Positions 8,573 to 17,233 of a stretch of DNA of 64,000 bases are shown here, piece after piece. A program made the translations under genes and the position numbers. Under the pieces are notes generated by a model. That model had not been told where the DNA came from. It was given only the letters and a program-made list of their open reading frames with translations, and made no database searches. Each line of letters starts with the position of its first letter. Within the stretch, counting starts at the first letter, position 1. Source of the stretch: DATKUC01 sp964577375 (GTDB lineage: Bacteria; Spirochaetota; Spirochaetia; DSM-27196; DATKUC01); the NCBI GenBank assembly GCA_964577375.1, contig CAZNYW010000003.1:62001-126000 (forward strand). The letters run 5' to 3'.

Positions 8573-8822
8573 GGTATAAAGAAGCCTGTTGATACCACGC
8601 GGTCAGTTGTACCCGGTATCGGAACTTACGATCCAGTTGGTCATTTCTTGCCGTTAAGCATATGTGCTGCAACGGATTACATCGATTTATCAACACGCTT
8701 GTTGATACCACCCGGTCAGTTCTACCTGGTATCGGAACTTACGGCGCAGTTGGTCGTTTCTTGCTGTTAAGCATATGTACTGCAACGGATTGCGTCGATT
8801 TATCAACACGCTTGTTGATACT
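8573..8822. repeat. Tandem 113-bp repeat, two units
   Basis: Two head-to-tail units (8588-8700 and 8701-8813) with about 11 differences, punctuated by GTTGATA at 8588, 8701 and 8814, exactly 113 bp apart. Each junction contains the hairpin TATCAACA-CGCT-TGTTGATA. Each unit starts with an inverted repeat (GATACC...GGTATC in unit 1; GATACCA...TGGTATC in unit 2) and has the conserved GGAACTTACG just after it. A 5' flank, GGTATAAAGAAGC, is shared with a third copy at 42480-42616. This fills most of the 400-bp gap between genes. No open frame here looks real. Confidence 0.85.
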
Positions 8823-8844
8823 TCAGAGTAGTCCCGACGGTTTA

Positions 8845-8873
8845 TTGTCACGGCGGACAGCTATCGGTATACT
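8845..8873 (+). promoter_or_regulatory. Promoter for the TPR lipoprotein operon
   Basis: TTGTCA (8845-8850), 17-bp spacer, TATACT (8868-8873, 5/6). Start near 8880, giving a leader of about 59 nt to the ATG at 8939. It lies directly downstream of the tandem repeat. Confidence 0.65.
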
Positions 8874-8938
8874 TGGCGTCGAAAACATGAAACTACATTC
8901 CTGCGGCACTATCCTGCGCATTCAGATGGATTTCCCCG

Positions 8939-10015
8939 ATGCAATTAACTGATCGAAATCGAAAACGTCGCCTTGCCGGCGGCCTCCTTCTTGCAGGAGC
9001 CGCGCTGCTTGCGGCTCTCGCCCTTACCGGATGCAGCTCGACTCAATCCTATTACATCGTCGGGAGCTCGGATCAGAAGAAGGAGCTCACAACCCTCTTT
9101 CATCTTCTGGACAAGACGAAGAAACCGGGCGAAGACCGCGTCTTTCTCATCGAGCAGATTTCCAATATCCTGGCGCGTGCCGGCTACGAGGACCGGATGA
9201 ACCTGTTCCTCACCACCTATGCGGAGAAGAATCCGCATGACGCCTACAACGCCTACTATCTGCTGATGGTCGCACAGAACTACAAAGCGAACGGGGCGAT
9301 GCCCTTTGCGATCCACTACTACGAGCGCATTGTCCGCAACTACCCGGATGTCATCGTAAAAGGAACCTCGGTTCAGTTCATTGCGCTTCGAGAGCTTACC
9401 AAGGTCACCCAGCGTCCGGCCCTGCGGCTCGACTACTACAAGGATCTCATTTCCCGCTTCGCCGATCAAATCGACCTGGGATCGACCTATTATTACCTCG
9501 CCCGCACCTACGAGGAGCTGGGGCAGTGGGACCAGGCGTTTCAGGCCTACAAACAGTTTCTCAAGTACCCGGACACGCGAATAGCCGGTCTTCCCGACGC
9601 GCGGAAGGTGATCACCGCCAAGGTTGCATTCTACGATTCGACGAAGGATTGGACCATGCCGACGCTCGACTCGCTTGTGAAGGCGATTCGCGACGCAATC
9701 TGGCGGGCGAGCCCTTCGCGCCTCCTGCACTACAAGGCGAAGGTCAACTTTTTTGCCATGTCCTGGGACCAGCAGTCTTCCGACTACGACAACCAGGCGG
9801 ATTTCCCGATCGAGGCTTTCCTCTCCAACCACGTTCAGGTCGCCGACCATGTGGAAATGACCTCGGACGCAACCGAAGCCTATCTGCGAACTACCGGCTG
9901 GTCCCTCAGAATACCGACCTGGTATCTTTATTTCCGGAAAATCAACTTCCCTGCCGATCCTGAAATAAACGGAAGGTGGGAATGGGCCGGTATCTACTTC
10001 GGCGAGCGGGTATAG
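8939..10015 (+). CDS. TPR-containing lipoprotein
   Basis: Exported lipoprotein of 358 residues. It has a basic N-terminus, a hydrophobic stretch and the lipobox LTGC (Cys about residue 32). The mature part has helical repeats of TPR type, for example YYYLARTYEELGQWDQAFQAYKQFLKYP around residues 180-210. The C-terminal region is aromatic-rich and unrecognised. The ribosome site is weak. It overlaps the lytic transglycosylase gene by 34 bases, so the two are co-transcribed and probably act together at the envelope. TPR lipoproteins in this position often scaffold cell-wall complexes, but that is inference. Confidence 0.75.
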   Translation: MQLTDRNRKRRLAGGLLLAGAALLAALALTGCSSTQSYYIVGSSDQKKELTTLFHLLDKTKKPGEDRVFLIEQISNILARAGYEDRMNLFLTTYAEKNPHDAYNAYYLLMVAQNYKANGAMPFAIHYYERIVRNYPDVIVKGTSVQFIALRELTKVTQRPALRLDYYKDLISRFADQIDLGSTYYYLARTYEELGQWDQAFQAYKQFLKYPDTRIAGLPDARKVITAKVAFYDSTKDWTMPTLDSLVKAIRDAIWRASPSRLLHYKAKVNFFAMSWDQQSSDYDNQADFPIEAFLSNHVQVADHVEMTSDATEAYLRTTGWSLRIPTWYLYFRKINFPADPEINGRWEWAGIYFGERV

Positions 10016-11349
10016 CGTTTTTCCTCTACTGGACCATGGCGGCGCCGCCTTTTGGCCATGCGCTTCCGGTTGAAGTCCCGGTGTCGGCCCAGTTCGACGA
10101 TCACAGCGTCCGCCGTAGGGTTGCCGGAGACGCATCGTTCCGGCCCCTTCCGACGGCCGCTCTGCTCTCCCGCCAGACACACGAAGGCCCCAGGGTCTTT
10201 CCAATCGACGTGCCGGAAGAACCGTCGCTCTCCCGCTACCTCACCCAGTACAGCTCACCTGCCGGCCTGCGGTGGATCCAGGCTGCGCTCGACCGCGGTT
10301 CGCCGTTCAGAGACTTCATTATTCGGCGCCTGGAGGCCGCCCATCTTCCGCCGGAGCTCTACTACCTCGCAATGATAGAGTCTACCTTCGCGGTGCAGGC
10401 GGTCTCCCGTTCCGGCGCGGTGGGGATGTGGCAGTTCATGGAAAACTCGGTCGGCGACCGAATGTCGATCAACTCCTGGGTCGATGAACGGCGCGATTTC
10501 TGGAAATCGACGGAGGCTGCGGTAGAAAAGCTCGCCTTCAACTACAAAACGCTCGGGAACTGGCTCCTTGCGATCGCAGCCTATAACGGCGGGCTCGGCT
10601 ACATATCCCGTCTGGTGGAGAAGACCGGCATTCACGACTTCTGGAAACTGGCCCGCGGGGGCTATTTCACCCCGGAGACTGCCTCCTACGTGCCCAAGTT
10701 TCTTGCAGTGGCGTCGATCGCGGACTACGCGGGCCGTTTCGGCCTCGACCTGAGCTGGGCTCCGCCGACCACCTGGGTGGAGGTGGCCACCGAGGCGCCG
10801 GTCAGTCTTTCCCTGCTCGGCGAACAGGCGGGAATTCCTGCCGACATCCTTCGAGCCGCCAACGCCGCTCTCAACTACGGTGTGACCCCGCCTGGCGGCT
10901 ACCGCATCAAAGTGCCCGCGCAGTACGCCGCCGCAGCTCGAAGCGCCCTCTCCTCGAGCAGCATAAATCTCATCCGGATGTACCGCCACACCATTCGAAC
11001 CGGTGACACCTTCTGGGAGCTTTCCCGGCGCTATCAGGTACCGGTAACGCTGCTGCAGCAGTTCAATCCCGCAATAGATCCGGACTCGCTTCCGCAGGGC
11101 GGGCAGATCCTCGTTCCTGTACTCGCAGGCGTGCCGGATCCCGCCAAGCTCGATGCGGCGGCAGGGACGCCGCCGCCTGCGGCCGGGGCCGATTCGTACA
11201 CGGTTTCTCGTGGTGACACGCTCTGGAGCATTTCGCGGGCCTATGGTATTACTGCGGAAGCGCTTGCAGCCGCCAACCGGATGACGCTCCACGACGTTCT
11301 GAGCGTCGGACGGAAGCTCAATGTTCCCTCGCAGGCGTCCGAAAAGTAA
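9982..11349 (+). CDS. Membrane-bound lytic transglycosylase with two LysM domains (MltD-like)
   Basis: Cleaves peptidoglycan glycan strands by non-hydrolytic transglycosylation. A signal peptide (residues 1-27) is followed by an SLT domain: catalytic Glu133 in LAMIESTF, then SGAVGMWQFM and AYNGGLGY. Two LysM peptidoglycan-binding modules follow, around residues 335-380 (TIRTGDTFWELSRRY) and 405-450 (TVSRGDTLWSISRAY). I use the ATG at 9982, which has GGAAGG upstream, rather than GTG at 9976. It overlaps the upstream lipoprotein gene and runs directly into the next exported protein gene. Confidence 0.9.
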   Translation: MGRYLLRRAGIAFFLYWTMAAPPFGHALPVEVPVSAQFDDHSVRRRVAGDASFRPLPTAALLSRQTHEGPRVFPIDVPEEPSLSRYLTQYSSPAGLRWIQAALDRGSPFRDFIIRRLEAAHLPPELYYLAMIESTFAVQAVSRSGAVGMWQFMENSVGDRMSINSWVDERRDFWKSTEAAVEKLAFNYKTLGNWLLAIAAYNGGLGYISRLVEKTGIHDFWKLARGGYFTPETASYVPKFLAVASIADYAGRFGLDLSWAPPTTWVEVATEAPVSLSLLGEQAGIPADILRAANAALNYGVTPPGGYRIKVPAQYAAAARSALSSSSINLIRMYRHTIRTGDTFWELSRRYQVPVTLLQQFNPAIDPDSLPQGGQILVPVLAGVPDPAKLDAAAGTPPPAAGADSYTVSRGDTLWSISRAYGITAEALAAANRMTLHDVLSVGRKLNVPSQASEK

Positions 11350-11361
11350 ATGGAGGACCGC

Positions 11362-12285
11362 GTGAGAATCCACCGTCACCCCGACAGATCTCACCCTGCA
11401 GCAGGCACCGCTCTGCGCGTGGCCGCCGTCCTGCTTTCGGTCCTGACTGGTTCGTTCGCGGCTCCGGCCGTTATCGCCCAGACAAATGCGTCCATCGATA
11501 CCGGAATCAAGGTCACCGCGAAAAGCACAATCGACTGGGAGAAGGCAGAGCTCCGGCTTACTCTCACCGCACCTGTGCAGGACGGCGGCAAGAATGCGCC
11601 TGCCGCGGGATATCGGTCCGAACAGTCGGCCGAACGGGACTTCCCGCAGCTGCTGTCTCAGGCAATTCTGCCCATCCAGATCGACTCACTCCACACCGCC
11701 GCCGACCTGGTCAGGGCGACACCCGGCCTCTACAGATCCTTTGCCGACGCGGCCAAAGGGGCCGACCGGGGCTATCCTGCCTATTCCGCGGATCTACGCT
11801 CGGTGAGCCTGCCCTACACTATACCGCTTTTCCCGACGATTGGTTCCCTCTTTATCCATCACACCTATCCCTCGCCTGTGAACAGAACGCTGCGCTGGGT
11901 GCCGAATGATAAGTTCACCGGCCTTGTGATCTACGCCAAGGGAGATCTTCCGGTGCACGGAACGGACCGGAGCGCGCAGATCGTTCCCTGCCTGTTCCCG
12001 GATATCTTCGACTCAGATATGCGGACGGTGATAGAAAAGCTTCAGATGGATCCTGCCTATCTGAAACGGTGGGGCGCCGCGGCCTACACACAGGGATTCG
12101 GAGAAAAACAGTTCATCGACAGAATCGGTCTTTCGCCGCTCCGCGTGGTCGCGGCCGGCCTTTTCGGCGAGACGCCGACCGACCCGATCATATCACCGGA
12201 GGATGCCGACAGACTTCTGTCGACCGAGAACAACCGCAGGCTCCTCGCGCAGGGAAGAATTCTCATCATTTACGGCGCCCGGTAG
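11362..12285 (+). CDS. Exported protein of unknown function
   Basis: Periplasmic or surface protein of about 307 residues with a signal peptide that ends near AVIAQ. I do not recognise the family. I choose the GTG at 11362 because the strong Shine-Dalgarno GGAGG lies between it and the in-frame ATG at 11350, so the ATG would start upstream of its own ribosome site. The mature part has a beta-rich N-terminal region (TGIKVTAKSTIDWEKAELRLTL) and a C-terminal globular part (DLPVHGTDRSAQIVPCLFPDIFDSDM). It lies immediately after the lytic transglycosylase, so a cell-envelope role is likely. Confidence 0.65.
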   Translation: MRIHRHPDRSHPAAGTALRVAAVLLSVLTGSFAAPAVIAQTNASIDTGIKVTAKSTIDWEKAELRLTLTAPVQDGGKNAPAAGYRSEQSAERDFPQLLSQAILPIQIDSLHTAADLVRATPGLYRSFADAAKGADRGYPAYSADLRSVSLPYTIPLFPTIGSLFIHHTYPSPVNRTLRWVPNDKFTGLVIYAKGDLPVHGTDRSAQIVPCLFPDIFDSDMRTVIEKLQMDPAYLKRWGAAAYTQGFGEKQFIDRIGLSPLRVVAAGLFGETPTDPIISPEDADRLLSTENNRRLLAQGRILIIYGAR

Positions 12286-12349
12286 CTCCTCTTGTCTTTC
12301 GCAAATCATTGACGAATGTGCTCCATTGTGTTCTGATATTGCGATATCA

Positions 12350-13690
12350 ATGAAAAAGCACACACGCGTCTTATCAAGGTCTTTCATCTTCGGTCTCACG
12401 GCAGCGCTGCTTGTGACGCTTTTCGCCTCCTGTGGTCCGCGAACAATCGGATACGGTGTCATCCTCTGGTCGGAGAACGAGAACGTTCTGCCCACCGGAT
12501 CGGTTGTCCGGGTAGTGGACCAGTCTCGAATCTCCAACACCTACACGGTGCTCCCGCCGGCGAAAAGCGCCGGTTCTTCATCGAACAAGACGGTAGAAAC
12601 CGCCCAGTGGCGGCTCTCGTTTTTCAGCGATCTCAAGTCGGCAAACGCATTTCAGGCGTCATTTGCTCCCTACGCGAAGGTGTACGCCCGGTCGGAGAAG
12701 AATGCTCTGCCGATAAGAGCCGAAGCGAGCCCGAGCGCGGACATGGTCTACAAGCTGCGTCAGGGCGAGATAATGAAGGTGCTCCGCAAGAGCGACGCCC
12801 CGAGCAACGAGTCGGGTTTCGAGTCCTACTGGTACGACGTGCTCACGGAAGGCGGCGTGTCGGGTTGGGTGTTCGGCTACTTGCTCACCGTATACGATCA
12901 GGGGCCCGGACTGACTGCTCCACAGCCCGCTCCGGATGTCGACCCCGTTCTTGCGAATATCATGGGTACCATCTGGCGGCCCTCCTACTACGGCCAGATG
13001 ATAGATTCGGGTAACTACGATCTCGCGCGTTTCAAAACCGATTACGGCTTCTTCCCGGATCCCGAGAAGAAGCGGTTCACCCTTTCGCTTCCCGACTACA
13101 GTATCGCGTTCGACTACTCGGCACTGCAGAAGGTCGAATCAAATAGATATGCGGTTCAGGGAACGTCGCTGCTGATTACCGTGAGAAACGACAGCGAGCT
13201 CAGCCTCCAGTACTCCTACAAGGGTAACATCACCAGTACCGTGGTGGACAAAATAGATCAGAATGTCGCCGACCTTATCACCGCGGAGCAGAAACGGCGA
13301 GACGACCTATACAAGGCATTCATCGACCACGGCAACACTCTCAGCAGCACCGCGTACGGAGAGATCAGGCTGGCGCCGGACAAGAGCTTCACATGGACCG
13401 ATTTCCGTACGCTGGTACCCAACGTGATCCCGCGGACAGCGACCGGCAGCGGAAAGGTAGGATTCCCGCTCTATCTGGACAAGTCTCTCAAGACGAAGTT
13501 CGACGGGGTCCTGACCTTCAATATGAACGGTACCGACAACACTCAGGACGCAAGCTTCCTCTACGCCTTCGCTTCAGATGGCGTGCGCTTTGTCTACGTT
13601 CCCTCCCAGGACATAACCGACAACGTGGTGCAGAGGGAAAGCTTCTCGCCGGTAATCATCTTCTTCACACTCTCCCATACTGGAAGCTGA
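12350..13690 (+). CDS. SH3-domain lipoprotein
   Basis: Lipoprotein of 446 residues with a signal sequence and lipobox LFASC (Cys about residue 28). Residues about 110-185 look like a bacterial SH3 domain: LPIRAEASPSADMVYKLRQGEIMKVL, then WYDVLTEGGVSGWVFGYLL. The C-terminal part is beta-rich and unrecognised. I start at ATG 12350 (MKKHTR...), the only start that gives a proper signal peptide; the open frame extends upstream into intergenic DNA. A weak promoter (TTGACG/TCTGAT) lies just upstream. It may bind peptidoglycan or peptides at the cell surface. Confidence 0.75.
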   Translation: MKKHTRVLSRSFIFGLTAALLVTLFASCGPRTIGYGVILWSENENVLPTGSVVRVVDQSRISNTYTVLPPAKSAGSSSNKTVETAQWRLSFFSDLKSANAFQASFAPYAKVYARSEKNALPIRAEASPSADMVYKLRQGEIMKVLRKSDAPSNESGFESYWYDVLTEGGVSGWVFGYLLTVYDQGPGLTAPQPAPDVDPVLANIMGTIWRPSYYGQMIDSGNYDLARFKTDYGFFPDPEKKRFTLSLPDYSIAFDYSALQKVESNRYAVQGTSLLITVRNDSELSLQYSYKGNITSTVVDKIDQNVADLITAEQKRRDDLYKAFIDHGNTLSSTAYGEIRLAPDKSFTWTDFRTLVPNVIPRTATGSGKVGFPLYLDKSLKTKFDGVLTFNMNGTDNTQDASFLYAFASDGVRFVYVPSQDITDNVVQRESFSPVIIFFTLSHTGS

Positions 13691-13703
13691 CAGTCGCCCT
13701 CCT

Positions 13704-15719
13704 ATGTCCTTCGTGCAGCTGACGCAGGTAAGCATCGCCTTCGGCGACCGGGACATCCTCAGGGATGTCGGTTTCGCCGTGCGCGACGGCGATCGAATCG
13801 CGCTCACGGGGGCAAACGGCAGCGGGAAAACCACCCTGATGCGGATAATCGCCGGCCTCGCCGCGCCGGACAGCGGAACGGTGAGCAGCGATCGGGACTG
13901 CCGCATATCCTACCTTCCCCAATCGGGAATCACGCACCAGGACAGAACGCTTCGTGCGGAGCTCGAGGCGGCCTACACATGGGTCCACCGGCTTCTGCGG
14001 GAGATGACCGATATCGGGACCAGGCTCGAAGGTACCCGGGAAGAAACGGGGGAGACCCGGAAGCTCGTCGAAAGGCTGAGCCACCTCCAGGAGCTCGTGA
14101 ATCGCAGCGGCTACTACTCGCGTGAGGCAACCGTTCAGGAGGTGGTGCGCGGCCTCGGATTTCGCCTCCGCGATCTCGATAGGCAGACCGACGAGTTTTC
14201 GGGCGGGTGGCAGATGCGGATCGCGCTCGCGAAGGTGCTCCTCGAGCGGCCCGACATTCTGCTCCTGGACGAACCCACCAACTATCTGGACATCGAGGCC
14301 CGCACCTGGCTGGAAAGCTTTCTCGGCACCTTCGCCGGCGGAATTCTGCTCGTCTCGCACGACCGGTTCTTTCTCGATTCCACCATGTCCGAGGTGGCCG
14401 AGCTCTTCCTCGGCCGACTTTCGGTCTACAAGGGCAACTACACTGCCTACGAGAAGCGTCGGCAGCAGGAGCTTCAGACGATCCTCGCCGAATACGAGCA
14501 GCAGCAGGAGGAGATAGCCCGGATCGAGGATTTCATCCGTCGGTTTCGATACAACGCGAGCAAGGCCGCGCTCGTTCAAAGCCGGATCAGACAGCTCGAA
14601 AAGATCACACCCATCGAAATCCCCGAATCGATGAAGCATATTCATTTCCGCTTCCCCTCCCCTCCCCATTCGGGCCGTCAGGTGGTGACGGTTCGAGACC
14701 TCTCGCGGTCCTACGATACTCCCGCCGGCAGCCGCCCGGTGCTCGAGCGGCTGCATCTCGATATCGAGCGCGGCGAGAAGCTGGTGCTGGCCGGGCCAAA
14801 CGGAGCGGGAAAGAGCACCCTGATGCGTGTGCTCGCCGGATACGACAACTCCTTTTCGGGAAGCGTCACCTTCGGCGCCGGCGTCGAGACCGGCTACTTC
14901 GCAGAAGAGATGTCGGACAGCCTCGACCGGGAAGCGACTGTGATCGAGGAAATGGAAAAGGACGCGCCGGCATCGCTCTATCCGGTTCTCCGCGGAATGC
15001 TCGGCGCGTTCCTCTTCCGCGGTGACGACGTCTACAAAAGCGTCGGTGTGCTGAGCGGCGGTGAACGAAGCCGGCTCGCCCTCCTCAAGATGCTGCTCAA
15101 ACCGTCGAATCTGCTTGTCCTCGACGAGCCTACCAACCACCTCGACATGCAGTCGAAAGAGGTACTTCTCGACGCTCTTCGGCAGTTCTCCGGAACCGTC
15201 GTATTTGTCTCACACGATCGCTACTTCATCGAAGGTCTCGCGAATCGGGTCATCGAGCTCATCCCCGATGAGAGCGAGAAAACCGCATCGCGGGTCCGCA
15301 ATTTTCCCGGAGACTACAGGTACTACCTCTGGCGCTGCGAACAGGAACGCCTGGAGCAGACCGGCTCCGTCGCCGCCCCGGCACGTTCGACGCAACAGGC
15401 CAGGCGGAACGGTGCTGAATCGGAGCCGGAAAGCGCCACGAAAAGAGACTTCGAAGAGGAGAAGCGTCTGAAGAGCGCGCTGCGGAAGCTCCGCCGGGAG
15501 GAGGAGGAGATCATGCGGTCGATGGAAGCGCTCGAGACAAAGGAGACGGAGATTCAGCACGAGCTTGCCCGGCCGGAGGTCTACGTGGACGGCGAAATGG
15601 TCAAACAGCTTACTGCGGCTATCGAGGAGTCAAAGCGACGCCACGAAGGACTCGCCGGCCGATGGGAGGAGGTGCTGAACGAGATTGCCGGCGTCGAGGC
15701 TGAGCTCTCAGGCCGGTAG
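13704..15719 (+). CDS. ABC-F family ATPase
   Basis: Soluble ATPase with two nucleotide-binding domains, of the translation-associated ABC-F type (EttA/Uup/YkpA-like). Domain 1 has GANGSGKTT (about residue 34) and DEPTNYLD; domain 2 has GPNGAGKST (about residue 365), LSGGERSR and DEPTNHLD. A charged linker lies between them, and the C-terminal ~130 residues form a predicted coiled coil (EEEKRLKSALRKLRREEEEI), as in Uup. No transmembrane segments. Length 671 fits. It starts 13 bases after the SH3 lipoprotein gene, so it is probably co-transcribed. Confidence 0.88.
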   Translation: MSFVQLTQVSIAFGDRDILRDVGFAVRDGDRIALTGANGSGKTTLMRIIAGLAAPDSGTVSSDRDCRISYLPQSGITHQDRTLRAELEAAYTWVHRLLREMTDIGTRLEGTREETGETRKLVERLSHLQELVNRSGYYSREATVQEVVRGLGFRLRDLDRQTDEFSGGWQMRIALAKVLLERPDILLLDEPTNYLDIEARTWLESFLGTFAGGILLVSHDRFFLDSTMSEVAELFLGRLSVYKGNYTAYEKRRQQELQTILAEYEQQQEEIARIEDFIRRFRYNASKAALVQSRIRQLEKITPIEIPESMKHIHFRFPSPPHSGRQVVTVRDLSRSYDTPAGSRPVLERLHLDIERGEKLVLAGPNGAGKSTLMRVLAGYDNSFSGSVTFGAGVETGYFAEEMSDSLDREATVIEEMEKDAPASLYPVLRGMLGAFLFRGDDVYKSVGVLSGGERSRLALLKMLLKPSNLLVLDEPTNHLDMQSKEVLLDALRQFSGTVVFVSHDRYFIEGLANRVIELIPDESEKTASRVRNFPGDYRYYLWRCEQERLEQTGSVAAPARSTQQARRNGAESEPESATKRDFEEEKRLKSALRKLRREEEEIMRSMEALETKETEIQHELARPEVYVDGEMVKQLTAAIEESKRRHEGLAGRWEEVLNEIAGVEAELSGR

Positions 15720-15736
15720 CTGGTCTGCGGGATAGT

Positions 15737-15765
15737 TTGATCGATTCGGCGGTTTCTGCTACGAT
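15737..15765 (+). promoter_or_regulatory. Promoter for exonuclease III, leaderless type
   Basis: TTGATC (15737-15742), 17-bp spacer, TACGAT (15760-15765, 5/6). The ATG follows after only seven bases (15773) and there is no Shine-Dalgarno, so the transcript is predicted to begin at or next to the start codon. Confidence 0.6.
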
Positions 15766-15772
15766 CTTCGGA

Positions 15773-16537
15773 ATGAAGTCGCTCGCCTCCTGGAACGTCA
15801 ATGGAATCCGCGCAGCTGCCGGAAAGGGGCTGTTTTCCTGGATCAGGGAGAGTGGTCACGACATCGTCTGCCTGCAGGAGACCAAGGCGCAACCGGACCA
15901 GCTGACGGAGGAGTTTCTCGATTTTCCCGGCTACCATGCCTTCTGGGCGTCGGCAGAAAAAAAGGGCTACAGCGGCGTTGCAGTCTACTCGCGCGAAAAG
16001 CCGCTCTCAATCGCGACACTTGGTGTCGGCGAATTCGATTCAGAAGGGCGCGCGCAAATCCTCGAGTATCCGGCCTTCGTACTTATTAATGCCTACTTCC
16101 CGAACAGCCAGGAAGGAGGAGCTCGGCTTGACTACAAGCTGGGATTCTGCGAGACCCTCCGCGAAAGGTGCGATCAGCTGGTAAACGAGGGAAAACACGT
16201 CGTAATCTGCGGTGACTTCAATATCGCGCACAAACCAATCGACCTGGAAAACCCTCGGGCGAACGAGATGAATCCGGGATATCTTCCTGAAGAGAGGGCG
16301 TGGATGGACAGGTTCAGCGAGGCCGGCTACGTGGACGGTTTTCGTCGGTTCTGCGCCGAGCCGCGTCGCTACACGTGGTGGTCCTACCGTCTTGCCGCCC
16401 GTCCGAAAAACGTAGGGTGGAGACTGGACTACCACTGGTTCGACCGCGGGCTGGACTACCTGGTGAAAAGCGCTGCAATCCATGCGGACGTCATGGGCTC
16501 CGACCACTGCCCGGTCAGCCTGACGGTGGATGTTTAG
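15773..16537 (+). CDS. xth: Exodeoxyribonuclease III (AP endonuclease)
   Basis: DNA repair enzyme that cleaves at abasic sites and degrades one strand from 3' ends. Family motifs are in order: WNVNGIRAA at the N-terminus, the metal ligand in CLQETKAQ, the central NAYFPN, GDFNIAH, and the C-terminal GSDHCPV. Length 254 is typical. The ATG at 15773 gives the canonical N-terminus (MKSLASWNVNG) and lies seven bases downstream of a promoter -10. A YqgE gene follows 18 bases after the stop. Confidence 0.92.
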   Translation: MKSLASWNVNGIRAAAGKGLFSWIRESGHDIVCLQETKAQPDQLTEEFLDFPGYHAFWASAEKKGYSGVAVYSREKPLSIATLGVGEFDSEGRAQILEYPAFVLINAYFPNSQEGGARLDYKLGFCETLRERCDQLVNEGKHVVICGDFNIAHKPIDLENPRANEMNPGYLPEERAWMDRFSEAGYVDGFRRFCAEPRRYTWWSYRLAARPKNVGWRLDYHWFDRGLDYLVKSAAIHADVMGSDHCPVSLTVDV

Positions 16538-16555
16538 CGAAAGGAGTAATTGACG

Positions 16556-17164
16556 ATGGGAGATTCGCGCAACCAGGAATCGCCTCAGTTTCTTCGCGGG
16601 TATTTTCTGATCTCCGAGGTCGAGCTGATGGACCCGAACTTCTTCCGCACAGTCGTGCTCCTTGTGAGCCATGACGACGAGGGGGCATTCGGGCTGGTGG
16701 TCAACCGGAAATCGGAGGTGACTCTGAAAGACCTCGTGGAGGGAGTCGACGACGGGGCGGCGGGAGATCTTCCCATCTACGTCGGCGGACCGGTCCAGCA
16801 GGAATATCTCTTCGTGATCCACTCCGGCCTTCCCGAAAGCGTGAGCTCCGGCCACGAGAGCGAAGCCGCAAGCGGCGTTATCTTCGAGCCGGCAACCGAA
16901 CCGCTCATCAGCTATCTCTCCGAAGAGTGGAGCGCATTGCCCGCCGAAGACCGGCCGAGGTTGCACCTGTATGCCGGCTACTCCGGGTGGGGAGGCGGGC
17001 AGCTGGAACGCGAGCTGGAGGAGGAGGCGTGGGTCGTCCTCAAGGCGAGCGGTGACATTGTTTTTCACCCGCACCCCGAACAGGGATGGAAGGACGCGCT
17101 GAGCAGGAAGGGTCCATTCTACAAGATCGTCGCGGAGACCGGATTCAAGCCTTCGATGAACTGA
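16556..17164 (+). CDS. YqgE/AlgH family protein (UPF0301)
   Basis: Conserved bacterial family of uncertain function. The signature is clear: LRGYFLISEVELMDPNFFRTVVLL near the N-terminus, GAFGLVVNR, the IYVGGPV motif around residue 75 and LYAGYSGWGGGQLERE around residue 140. The ATG at 16556 has AAGGAG nine bases upstream; a TTG two codons earlier sits too close to it. Length 202 is normal. Probably co-transcribed with exonuclease III. Confidence 0.88.
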   Translation: MGDSRNQESPQFLRGYFLISEVELMDPNFFRTVVLLVSHDDEGAFGLVVNRKSEVTLKDLVEGVDDGAAGDLPIYVGGPVQQEYLFVIHSGLPESVSSGHESEAASGVIFEPATEPLISYLSEEWSALPAEDRPRLHLYAGYSGWGGGQLERELEEEAWVVLKASGDIVFHPHPEQGWKDALSRKGPFYKIVAETGFKPSMN

Positions 17165-17198
17165 CCGATGACGGTACAAGCAGGTGGCGGTGCTCGCC

Positions 17199-17227
17199 TT
17201 GACTTTCGGATTGCCCCGGCATAATCT
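17199..17227 (+). promoter_or_regulatory. Promoter for the rhomboid gene, leaderless type
   Basis: TTGACT (17199-17204), 17-bp spacer, TAATCT (17222-17227); CATAAT at 17220-17225 is a better -10 with a 15-bp spacer. The ATG at 17234 follows six to eight bases later with no ribosome site. Confidence 0.5.
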
Positions 17228-17233
17228 TACGGC

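Noticed and set aside
8573..8822. Tandem repeat considered as a CRISPR array
   Set aside because: Units are 113 bp and nearly identical end to end, with no unique spacers, and no cas genes are present.
8887..8952. Possible 21-codon leader peptide overlapping the TPR lipoprotein start
   Set aside because: It has no ribosome binding site and no composition suggesting attenuation; kept only as a coincidence of reading frame.
8945..10204. 419-codon minus-strand open frame over the TPR lipoprotein gene
   Set aside because: Antisense shadow; the plus-strand protein has a lipobox, TPR repeats and operon context.
13665..15140. 491-codon minus-strand open frame over the ABC-F gene
   Set aside because: Antisense of two intact ATPase domains; translation has no recognisable features.
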